Origin: Treponema sp. | GTDB taxonomy: Bacteria > Spirochaetota > Spirochaetia > Treponematales > Treponemataceae | Direction of reading: 5' to 3' | DNA: 35,413 nt | Assembly (NCBI GenBank): GCA_016290995.1 | Contig: JAEEVR010000025.1 | Span: 1 to 35,413 of the forward strand | In this document: positions 1-5,893 of the stretch, piece after piece | Numbering within the stretch: the stretch's first letter is position 1 | Layout: each line of letters opens with the position of its first letter | The notes under the pieces: generated by a model | Seen by the model: the letters and a program-made list of their open reading frames with translations, nothing else | What the model was told of the DNA's origin: nothing | Database searches by the model: none | Made by a program: the position numbers and the translations under genes

Positions 1-202
1 GAATAAGAAGGAATGTGGCAAGTCCGCCGCAATCTTCCGGCTTTGACAGATTTTATGATTTCGGGCAAGTCCCGCTTGTTCGCCACCCCGCCGCCGAAAG
101 CGCCGCGATCACCGAAGTGACGTTGCAGGCCCCGTAAGGCTTGAGCCTGTTGTTCCGCTGAGTGTAATAAGGCTTGTCTTGGGAATTGTTCACTTTTTGC
201 AT
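1..202 (-). pseudogene. C39-like peptidase, N-terminal fragment with in-frame stop
   Basis: On the minus strand an ATG at 200-202, preceded by GGAGGG about ten bases upstream, opens a 49-residue frame that contains YYTQRNN, then KPYGACNVTS and ALSAAGW, and ends at a TAA (53-55). The Tyr-Thr-Gln-Arg-Asn-Asn and Cys-Asn-Val-Thr-Ser pattern is the start of C39-like/papain-fold peptidases, in which the Cys of CNVTS is catalytic. Beyond the stop the same frame continues with KPED and TFLLI, which resembles the QPED...FLL stretch expected next in such proteins. The gene therefore seems to carry a nonsense codon, or it is a short remnant. It also runs off the left edge. The family call rests on motif recognition only. 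Confidence 0.5.
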
Positions 203-234
203 TCCGCCACCCTCCGCGAGTCAGTGTAGCGGAA

Positions 235-262
235 CAAAAAAAATCCCCAGCCACCGCTGGGG
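235..262 (-). terminator. Rho-independent terminator of the toxin-antitoxin-chaperone operon
   Basis: A perfect 7-bp stem, CCCCAGC (245-251) and GCTGGGG (256-262), with a 4-base loop. Read on the minus strand it is followed by an A and then a run of about nine T (235-243). It lies 26 bases after the chaperone stop codon. Confidence 0.85.
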
Positions 263-287
263 GAAAGCTCAAAGTTTATAAGGTAAA

Positions 288-770
288 TTATTGTATACTT
301 ACAGGTGCATCTTCAATTTTTAAATTTAACGATTTCGCAGTTTCCGCTACATTAATGAGTGGCAAAATTATTGTCGAAAAACCTGCCGAGGTTAAAATCA
401 ATGAAATTGAGGCCCTTATGTAAGGAAAAAGGATTGTTGGCGCTTGGAGTTTAATAAGTTTTTCTTCAATCTCTTTCGTAAATTGTCCCGTTGAAGAGAA
501 GAGTCCTGTTATAACAAAAGAACCTGTAGCAATTTGCATGTTTAAATCTTTGTCAAAAATTGATAAATCAATTTTCAAGCCTGTAACATATGAAGTTTTA
601 GCAGCTTCCTTAAATCGCAAGGCATGCCTAAATGCGAATTGATACCGCACTTCACAGTTTGCATGCTCCTTTTTTGCAAGAACAGTTACTTCTGGAACCA
701 AGTTGAAGGAAATACTATCAAGTTTATAAGACTCAAATTGAATTTCTGACTTTATGCTGCTTCCGGCCAT
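288..770 (-). CDS. SecB-like chaperone of a toxin-antitoxin-chaperone system
   Basis: A 160-residue cytoplasmic protein related to the export chaperone SecB. The diagnostic stretch is residues 110-140: APTILFPYIR followed by ISLILTSAGF and IILPLIN, which matches the SecB APxxLFPYxRExIS...GGFPPLxLPPxNF signature. Housekeeping SecB keeps secretory precursors unfolded. SecB-like proteins encoded beside toxin-antitoxin pairs instead stabilise a chaperone-addicted antitoxin. The gene overlaps the antitoxin stop by 19 bases, and GGAG lies seven bases before the ATG, so it is translationally coupled. It is the last gene of a three-gene operon closed by a terminator. The position and the divergent sequence favour the TAC role over general export; that role is inferred from context. 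Confidence 0.85.
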   Translation of the reverse strand: MAGSSIKSEIQFESYKLDSISFNLVPEVTVLAKKEHANCEVRYQFAFRHALRFKEAAKTSYVTGLKIDLSIFDKDLNMQIATGSFVITGLFSSTGQFTKEIEEKLIKLQAPTILFPYIRASISLILTSAGFSTIILPLINVAETAKSLNLKIEDAPVSIQ

Positions 771-1045
771 ATTTTATCTCCGTAGTTTTTAGCTTCTGCA
801 AATGTTTCAGTAACAGGCATATAAGCCGCAGAAAATTGAGAATTTATTGAAAAATTATTTCTTGTAGAAAAGGTTCCAGACATTGTTGTTTCAAATTCAG
901 GAACAAATACTGGTTGTTCATATATTTCATTTATATACAACCCAACTTCTTTCATTCTGAGAGCCTTATCATGAAATTTGTCATATTCTTCAATGCTCAT
1001 TGAGTCAATTTCATTCAACAAGTCTTGAAAATCTTTTTCATTCAT
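752..1045 (-). CDS. Candidate chaperone-dependent antitoxin
   Basis: A 97-residue acidic protein starting MNEKDFQDLLNEID. The longer frame begins nine codons upstream at 1072, but the ATG at 1045 is preferred: GGAG lies ten bases before it and it sits four bases after the toxin stop. No DNA-binding motif is obvious. The first 50 residues look helical, and the C-terminal half (FETTMSGTFSTRN...AAYMPV) is polar and low in predicted structure, as expected for the chaperone-addiction tail of antitoxins that need a SecB-like partner. It lies between the toxin and the SecB-like gene with tight spacing on both sides. I do not recognise the family from sequence; the antitoxin role comes from position and size. 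Confidence 0.65.
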   Translation of the reverse strand: MNEKDFQDLLNEIDSMSIEEYDKFHDKALRMKEVGLYINEIYEQPVFVPEFETTMSGTFSTRNNFSINSQFSAAYMPVTETFAEAKNYGDKIWPEAA

Positions 1046-1049
1046 AACA

Positions 1050-1562
1050 TCAATTCTCCTTTGCCCGAACATAATTGTTAATCACTGCTCCGCTATTCCT
1101 GCAAACACAAAGTTGAATCTGCGGTCGCCCAACTATATGAGAGTTTATTTTCGAATTCATTTTGGACGCGTCAACAATACACCTTATAACATCCACTTTT
1201 CTTCTCACTTGTAATATTATATCATGACAAGAAAAATCTTCCTTGCGTTTCCCTGCTTGGCAATGTTTTTTAAACAAATGTTTGCTTATCGTTTCATATT
1301 TCGTCCGATCATTTTGGTTACTCACTAAATCAAAAACACTTGAAGATCTAATGTCCGCTTTATAAATAACCCAATATTGATATTTTTTTACCGTGGTAAC
1401 CCACCATTCGGCATCTTGGGATCCATTGAAAACAGGAGGGTATTCTTCAAAAAAATACACTCCTGCGCCAAGCCATGCTGATTCTGGAGAGTCAGAAAAC
1501 CCAACGTTATCAATCGAATTAGCGTTTTGGGCATTTGTTCCATGATAACCGACTAAATTCAT
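1050..1562 (-). CDS. ADP-ribosyltransferase-like toxin (CmdT-like position)
   Basis: A 170-residue protein whose N-terminus, VGYHGTN (His7), and following WLGAGVYFFEE (Tyr36) form the His and Tyr of the H-Y-[EQ] signature of PARP-like ADP-ribosyltransferases. The segment RPQIQLCVCRN near residue 150 is where the third catalytic residue would fall, possibly Gln148 or Gln150. In such toxins the transferase modifies protein or nucleic acid; in CmdTAC the target is mRNA. Here the gene is first in an operon followed by a small protein and a SecB-like chaperone, which is the same order. An extended -10 promoter lies about 25 bases upstream. The enzyme fold is well supported; the substrate is not known from sequence. 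Confidence 0.75.
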   Translation of the reverse strand: MNLVGYHGTNAQNANSIDNVGFSDSPESAWLGAGVYFFEEYPPVFNGSQDAEWWVTTVKKYQYWVIYKADIRSSSVFDLVSNQNDRTKYETISKHLFKKHCQAGKRKEDFSCHDIILQVRRKVDVIRCIVDASKMNSKINSHIVGRPQIQLCVCRNSGAVINNYVRAKEN

Positions 1563-1587
1563 TTCCCCAGAATCCTTTATTTTTTTG

Positions 1588-1616
1588 ATTATATCATTTT
1601 TTTTTATAATTAGTCT
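1588..1616 (-). promoter_or_regulatory. Extended -10 promoter of the toxin-antitoxin-chaperone operon
   Basis: The minus strand reads TGATATAAT, which is TGnTATAAT, with the hexamer at 1588-1593. Seventeen bases upstream there is only AGACTA (1611-1616), a poor -35, which an extended -10 can tolerate. It lies in the AT-rich gap between the S24 repressor stop and the toxin start. Confidence 0.6.
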
Positions 1617-1631
1617 ATAGGTCGATTTCCC

Positions 1632-2270
1632 TTACATCCCCAGTCGCGAGACCACGCCGCGGACCAAGTACAAGGCGCGCAAGTCCTTCTTGTCCACGTT
1701 GGTGTCGCCGGCGTAGGCGGGGTTGATGGAGCGCAGGATGATGTATTCCTCGGTCTTGCCGGGGTGGACGGTTTTGACCACGCGCCAGGCGTCCGTTATC
1801 ACAAGGTAAATCTCGCCCCACAGAATCCGCTCGCAGTCAACCGCCTTGCTCACGGCTATCACGTCGCCACTGGAAATTTTGGGCTCCATGCTTGAGCCGT
1901 AGACGGGGAAGCAGGCGACGCAGTCCTCAAAGCCGGGAATGGATAGGATTCCGGCCGGCTTTTCGTCCTTCAAGTCAAGGCTTTCGGCGATGTGCGCCAT
2001 CACGTCGATGTCGTAGAACGGAATTCCTTCCTCGCCGCCGCCGCTCACCAGCTCCGCAGGAATCCTTTGGGCGGACGGAGCGTCGCTTTGGAACATTTCG
2101 CCTTCGCCAGTTAGAAGCCAGTTTGCATTGATTCCAATTTTTTTAACAAGAGATTTCATTAATGCTTTTGGCATATCTCTTGAACCATTTTTCACGCTTG
2201 CAATCGTAGCTGTTGACACTTCAAGCTGATTTGCAAACTCTTGCTGCGTCAAACCCTTGTTTTTTCGAAT
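1632..2270 (-). pseudogene. CI/LexA-like repressor (XRE HTH + S24), N-terminus replaced
   Basis: The frame encodes most of an XRE helix-turn-helix (LTQQEFANQLEVSTATIAS, then NGSRDMP) and a C-terminal S24 peptidase domain with the nucleophile Ser in YGSSMEP and the general-base Lys in WRVVKTV. This is the build of phage-type repressors that self-cleave on SOS induction. Reading upstream, the frame continues LIRKNKG and then becomes the out-of-frame end of the neighbouring peptidase gene. No ATG with a ribosome-binding site precedes the HTH; only a TTG at 2250-2252 is available. The normal first 10-15 residues are missing, so I treat it as broken by a deletion. The S24 part is clearly more GC-rich than its neighbours, suggesting phage origin. 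Confidence 0.75.
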
Positions 2271-2571
2271 TAATATAGTGAATAAAATAGTGTCCTAATT
2301 CATGAGCAATAGTAAAATTATCTCTTAAAGGGGATGTAAATGGGGGTAAATTAATAACAAAAGAACCGTCTTCATTGACAACAAGACTGCCTCCATTAAT
2401 TTCATATTCATTTGGCTCTTTCACAACCTTTATACTACCACCAATGTAGGCAACCAACTTATAAAGAAATAATGAAACATTCTTTTCTTCAACAATAACT
2501 TTTGCAGCAGCAGTTTTTAATAAAGAGGCATACTCTTCATATAGGTATAGAAAATAAAGCTTATTTTTCAC
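2221..2571 (-). pseudogene. ImmA/IrrE-type metallopeptidase, C-terminally truncated
   Basis: A GTG at 2569-2571 starts a 116-residue frame overlapping the TGA of an upstream frame by GTGA, a usual sign of translational coupling. Residues near 92-100 contain the zinc motif HELGHYFIH, typical of ImmA/IrrE peptidases that cleave XRE repressors. Shortly after this motif (from NSKKQGF onward) the sequence is an out-of-frame reading of the repressor's HTH region. The rest of the peptidase, including the downstream zinc ligand, is therefore missing. The preceding part (INGGSLVVNEDGSFVINLPP) fits the family. It is probably inactive. Confidence 0.65.
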
Positions 2572-2700
2572 GTAAATATGATTCCTCTGTTTAGAAAATC
2601 TGCCGAGTACCCAAACCAATCTAAAATATCATCCATCTTCCAGCTCATGACTAGGAAGAACGAAATTTCTTCGGCGGATTGAATTTTCTCAATTTTTTTC
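2568..2700 (-). pseudogene. C-terminal remnant of an unknown gene upstream of the peptidase
   Basis: An open minus-strand frame reads EKIQSAEEISFFLVMSW, then KMDDILDWFGYSADFL and NRGIIFT, and stops in the GTGA overlap with the ImmA/IrrE-type gene. It has no start of its own, and its upstream side merges into the Rhs cassette leader at about 2700. It looks like the tail of a gene formerly operonic with the peptidase and cut off when the cassette array arrived. Family not recognised. Confidence 0.35.
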
Positions 2701-2757
2701 CCTCCCACTATGGAAAAAAACAATTTTTTGGTGTAGAATTATGCAAAAGGAGGAATG
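2701..2757 (+). promoter_or_regulatory. Rhs cassette leader, copy 1: promoter-like block plus Shine-Dalgarno and ATG
   Basis: The block contains TGGAAA (2711-2716), exactly 17 bases, then TAGAAT (2734-2739), followed by AAAAGGAGGAATG. Five copies in the window keep both hexamers and the 17-base spacing although the spacer sequence varies, which argues for a real promoter. The ATG at 2755-2757 follows a near-perfect Shine-Dalgarno but opens a 27-codon frame (MKRSKPHQW...) that is +1 relative to the toxin tip. In the tip frame a TGA at 2756-2758 blocks translation from upstream. Confidence 0.6.
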
Positions 2758-2758
2758 A

Positions 2759-3376
2759 AAAGAAGTAAGCCACATCAATGGCGATTTGTATGCCTACGCG
2801 GGAAACAACCCGGTACGCTATATAGACCCCGATGGTAGGGAAGCAAATCCATTAAATGATGAACAATGGAGTGTAGTGAAAACTGCAAAAAATCAAGTGT
2901 CTGAAAATCTAAATCTGCTTATATCACAATTAAGAAATGCAAACAACGATGTAACAAAAATTGATAAAAACATAATAAATGCGGCAAGAACGTATTTGAC
3001 GTCAGAGTTTGGTGAGGGGGTTCTTGATTGTTCGATATTGGCAGACAAGCTTGATAAAATAAAAACTCAATTAGACAGACTAGATAGAAATGATTTTAAA
3101 TACGATGACAGCGGCATCGATTATTTTGCAATTACAAATCCCATAACAGGGAAAATAAAACTGTTTGGCACTTTTTTTGACACAAATGATGGCAAAGGTA
3201 AAGACACAAAACAAGGGACTGTTCTGCATGAGGTTACGCATAGTTTTTCTGTGTTTGCAGCCTTTGACATTACTTATTCCCCAAATAAAATGAAAAAGTT
3301 GAGAGATTACGGCTTTTTGTCAAAATCCTGGAATGCAAATAACTGGGAGTATTTTTATGAAGAATTATTTAACTAA
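2759..3376 (+). CDS. Orphan Rhs toxin tip 1: M35/aspzincin-like metallopeptidase
   Basis: The frame opens right after a TGA and reads INGDLYAYAGNNPVRY, then IDPDG, the hypervariable-boundary motif of Rhs proteins, followed by a unique C-terminal domain. That domain has HEVTH (residues 148-152 counted from the TTG at 2786), then DITY and NANNWEYFYEE. This matches the aspzincin (M35) pattern HExxH...GTxDxxY...NADSYEYF, so a zinc endopeptidase toxin is likely. There is no ATG in frame and no Rhs body upstream, so the tip is probably silent until recombined onto one. Its stop overlaps the start of the following lipoprotein gene, its presumed immunity partner. Confidence 0.75.
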   Translation, partial: KEVSHINGDLYAYAGNNPVRYIDPDGREANPLNDEQWSVVKTAKNQVSENLNLLISQLRNANNDVTKIDKNIINAARTYLTSEFGEGVLDCSILADKLDKIKTQLDRLDRNDFKYDDSGIDYFAITNPITGKIKLFGTFFDTNDGKGKDTKQGTVLHEVTHSFSVFAAFDITYSPNKMKKLRDYGFLSKSWNANNWEYFYEELFN

Positions 3377-3791
3377 TCTTTCATTAATTTTAGCTTTTTT
3401 GATATTCAGCTCCTGCGACAATAAAGAACCATTAAAGTGTTCTTATTTCGATTTATTGAAAGAAAACTATGAATTGACGGAATTAAACATTAAAAAAAAC
3501 AAACGGAACATTTTTTATATAACCGGCGTCGTGAAAGAAATGTATAGACCTAAAGACCAGCCTTTACTTAATGAGTGTGTTATATACATGTATGACGAGC
3601 AACTGTTTAATACAAAATCAAAAACGGGAAAAATGATAACGATAAAAATGAAGCCAAGTGTAGAGCGAGAATTCCTAAATAAAACCGTTACTGTTAAATG
3701 CAAGTATAAATGCATGGATGAATTTAGGTTGTACGATGATTATGAAAATTATTTTTGGATAGAGTTTACGAATGGAACATTGGTCAATTGA
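3357..3791 (+). CDS. Lipoprotein, candidate immunity protein for tip 1
   Basis: A 144-residue protein with an N-terminal hydrophobic signal (LTNLSLILAFLIF) and the lipobox FSSC, so it is probably lipidated and anchored on the periplasmic side. The ATG at 3357 is preferred over an upstream frame start because GGGAG lies about eight bases before it. It overlaps the end of the metallopeptidase tip by 20 bases. The pairing with a secreted protease tip suggests a periplasmic inhibitor. No known domain is recognised; the mature part is Lys- and Tyr-rich. The signal peptide closely resembles that of the frameshifted lipoprotein at 13017-13104. Confidence 0.6.
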   Translation: MKNYLTNLSLILAFLIFSSCDNKEPLKCSYFDLLKENYELTELNIKKNKRNIFYITGVVKEMYRPKDQPLLNECVIYMYDEQLFNTKSKTGKMITIKMKPSVEREFLNKTVTVKCKYKCMDEFRLYDDYENYFWIEFTNGTLVN

Positions 3792-3960
3792 TACCCCCAT
3801 ATATAGCGTTTTTCGTCTCCGCTAAAACAACATCCCTTGTTCCCATCAATAGCGATTTGTTGGCGCTGAAGAAAAATTGCGCCGATTTTTGCCAAAAAAC
3901 GCGCGTTTTTTTCGGCGGACGAAAATTTTTAAAAAAAAATTCCCCTCCCACTATGGAAAA
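3792..3960 (+). repeat. Cassette-end repeat B
   Basis: The element begins CCCCCATATATAGCGTTTTT immediately after the immunity gene. It carries CCCATCAAT (3842-3850), AGCG and ATTTGTTGG (3855-3863) at a fixed distance, then an AT-rich run leading into the next cassette leader. Near-copies occur at 8077-8236 (inverted, over its full length) and at 5756-5825 (first 70 bases). It separates successive tip-immunity units and is a candidate recombination end. Confidence 0.7.
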
Positions 3961-4000
3961 AAACAATTTTTTGGTGTAGAATTGTGCAAAAGGAGGAATG
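3942..4000 (+). promoter_or_regulatory. Rhs cassette leader, copy 2
   Basis: Same block as at 2701-2757: TGGAAA (3954-3959), 17 bases, TAGAAT (3977-3982), then AGGAGGAATG with the ATG at 3998-4000. Again the ATG is +1 to the tip frame and encodes a short peptide (MKRGKQHQW..., 25 codons). Confidence 0.6.
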
Positions 4001-4001
4001 A

Positions 4002-4637
4002 AAAGAGGCAAGCAACATCAATGGCGATTTGTATGCCTACGCGGGGAACAATCCGGTACGCTATATAGACCCTGATGGAAATATAATTATAAATTGTGAT
4101 GTTTGGTACGCGAAAGATTTTATGCAAATGTTTGAGGCAACATGGCCAAACTCTAAGGACACCATAGCAAACACAGGATGTACATTGATCGCATCTCTTA
4201 GAGCTGCAAATGTCGCCATAAACCTGTTCGGGGATTATTTGGAAACATATAAACCTATATCACTGTCAGCCATGCTTGATAATTCATCCCTCACTTGCTC
4301 TGAGGGAATGATTTTTTCAGGCCTTGAAGATTATTTGGCAACTTATGGAGTTGACGCAAATGTTATTGATACTGGGCGAGATGGAAAAGATATCAGCGGC
4401 TTTCTTGAGAAAGCAAAATATTCAAGCGAATCTTATATAGTCATAGGCAGAATTCCGGGGGAACAGGAAGACCACTATGTAAACATAAATTCCTATAATT
4501 ATGCTTCTAAAACGGTAAATGCGACCGATACATCGATGACAGAATTAGGACGAGAGAGAAGAGATCTTAAAAACGCTGACGTTTCTATGTTTGATCGTTT
4601 AATTCTCTTGAAAGTAAAATCTTTGGAGGACAATTAG
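4002..4637 (+). CDS. Orphan Rhs toxin tip 2: papain/C39-like cysteine peptidase
   Basis: The frame reads INGDLYAYAGNNPVRY, IDPDG and then a unique domain. Counted from the TTG at 4029, NTGCTLIASLRA places a Cys at 51, EDHYVNINSY a His at 149 and NATDTSM an Asp at 167. This Cys-His-Asp order, with GC followed by a helix, is that of C39-like/papain-fold peptidases. As with tip 1 there is no in-frame ATG and a TGA lies just upstream, so it is probably a silent tip. The next gene starts two bases after the stop. Assignment to the papain-like fold is by motif spacing, not overall similarity. Confidence 0.6.
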   Translation, partial: KEASNINGDLYAYAGNNPVRYIDPDGNIIINCDVWYAKDFMQMFEATWPNSKDTIANTGCTLIASLRAANVAINLFGDYLETYKPISLSAMLDNSSLTCSEGMIFSGLEDYLATYGVDANVIDTGRDGKDISGFLEKAKYSSESYIVIGRIPGEQEDHYVNINSYNYASKTVNATDTSMTELGRERRDLKNADVSMFDRLILLKVKSLEDN

Positions 4638-4639
4638 TT

Positions 4640-5752
4640 ATGAAGAAAGGCTTTTTTTTACTTTTTGCGTCTTTACTAATCAATGCGATTTCTTTTTCTC
4701 AATCGGACTTTATACAAATCAAGAAAGCTTCAACAGTAATTGGAAACGATAAATTCCGAGCTGTAAGGAAATCTTTTACTGGAGTGGCTGGGGAACGTGA
4801 GAATAAAAAACTTAAGTACTATCGAAAAGAACATTATGTAACGCTTGATTCGTATAAAATAAAAAAATATTTGGTGACAAATAAAGAATTTGCGGAATTC
4901 CTTTCCAAAAGCCGTTACAAAACAGATTACGCAAAACGCAAAGGCGGAGAATACAAGGAATTCTTAAATGAAAATGATTTTGCCGTAAAAAGAATTAGTT
5001 TTTTTGACGCGATAGCATATTGTCAATGGATTTCAGATTGTACGGGCAAAAAATACAGATTGCCCACAAGCGCCGAATGGGAATATGCGGCCCTTGCTGG
5101 AAAAAAAGATATTTTTCCATGGGGGAATGAGGCAAGAATTCTTCCAAGCACGAATACGGATAGTGTAATTGGTCGAGAAAATCTTTCTGTTTTTCAGGTA
5201 AAAGAAGACATTTCAGCATTTGGCATGGCAAATTTAATGGGGGGCGTTGAGTATACATTGGACTGCTATGATGATAGATTCTATGAAAATAGCCCTGTTG
5301 AAAATCCTGTTTGTTTAATTCCCCGCAACGCCATGTGTGTAATGCGAGGAGTTAAAGATTACAATAATCTTGAAAATGAAGTCTATGGATTGTATGACCT
5401 TACTTGGAACTCGGTTGATTCATTTAACGGTTATTCGTATTTCAGGGTTGTAGAAGATATGGACACAGTTTTTAATAAAGGAACAATTGACGAGTCTGTA
5501 TATAATCCAAATATCGGGATCGCGGATAAAGTAAAAATATATGCACATCCCCAAAAGGCGGATGATTTTTATGAATGCGAATGCGTTTCCCGTTTGTTCA
5601 TACTATTTGAATCTACGAAGAAAGATTTTTATCGCTGCTTCGTTCAAACATACGAGAAAAGTATTTTTGGCGATATGGAACGAACTTGGAAAATCGGTTG
5701 GATTCCAAAAGAAGAAGTGTCCATAATCCCCAAAAAATGGTATGAAGATTAA
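4640..5752 (+). CDS. Secreted FGE-sulfatase-domain protein, candidate immunity for tip 2
   Basis: A 370-residue protein with an N-terminal signal peptide (KKGFFLLFASLLINAISFS). Residues 60-275 resemble the formylglycine-generating-enzyme/SUMF1 fold: YLVTNKEFAEFL, DAIAYCQWIS, KYRLPTSAEWEYAA and FPWGNE. The usual NVWEW segment is replaced by NLMGGVEYTLD, and the paired active-site Cys of true FGE is not evident. The fold is therefore probably used for binding rather than catalysis. The last ~90 residues (ADKVKIYAHPQ...WKIGWIPKEEV) look like an SH3-type module. Its location directly behind the tip, where immunity genes sit in this array, suggests it neutralises or modifies the peptidase. Confidence 0.6.
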   Translation: MKKGFFLLFASLLINAISFSQSDFIQIKKASTVIGNDKFRAVRKSFTGVAGERENKKLKYYRKEHYVTLDSYKIKKYLVTNKEFAEFLSKSRYKTDYAKRKGGEYKEFLNENDFAVKRISFFDAIAYCQWISDCTGKKYRLPTSAEWEYAALAGKKDIFPWGNEARILPSTNTDSVIGRENLSVFQVKEDISAFGMANLMGGVEYTLDCYDDRFYENSPVENPVCLIPRNAMCVMRGVKDYNNLENEVYGLYDLTWNSVDSFNGYSYFRVVEDMDTVFNKGTIDESVYNPNIGIADKVKIYAHPQKADDFYECECVSRLFILFESTKKDFYRCFVQTYEKSIFGDMERTWKIGWIPKEEVSIIPKKWYED

Positions 5753-5755
5753 GCA

Positions 5756-5825
5756 CCCCCATATCTAGCGTTTTTCGCCGTTCGCAAAAAGAAGACCGTA
5801 TCTCCCATCAATAGGCGTTTGTAGG
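5756..5825 (+). repeat. Cassette-end repeat C, left of the recombinase gene
   Basis: CCCCCATATCTAGCGTTTTT follows the FGE-like gene. At the same distance as in repeat B comes CCCATCAAT (5804-5812), AGGC, GTTTGTAGG (5817-5825). After this the similarity to the other copies ends and the recombinase upstream region begins. Confidence 0.65.
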
Positions 5826-5893
5826 AACAAGAAATTCGAAAAAGAGCCGAAAAGACCGATATATATTTCAAATCCAAAACGAAGGGGTGAATC

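Noticed and set aside
149..236. Inverted pair TTGTTCCGCT (149-158) and AGCGGAACAA (227-236)
   Set aside because: Ten bases about 70 apart, one arm inside the peptidase fragment; no further structure or copy supports a function.
3755..3979. 74-codon frame running from the tip-1 immunity gene through the cassette-end repeat
   Set aside because: No start signal of its own. It is an alternative frame of the immunity gene end and the repeat; only the INSDLLAL segment is of interest and is treated as a finding.
2701..4080. Possibility that the repeated leader and YAYAGNNP blocks are a CRISPR or transposon end
   Set aside because: Too few copies, spacing of kilobases, and the repeat encodes conserved Rhs residues; no transposase or cas gene is present.
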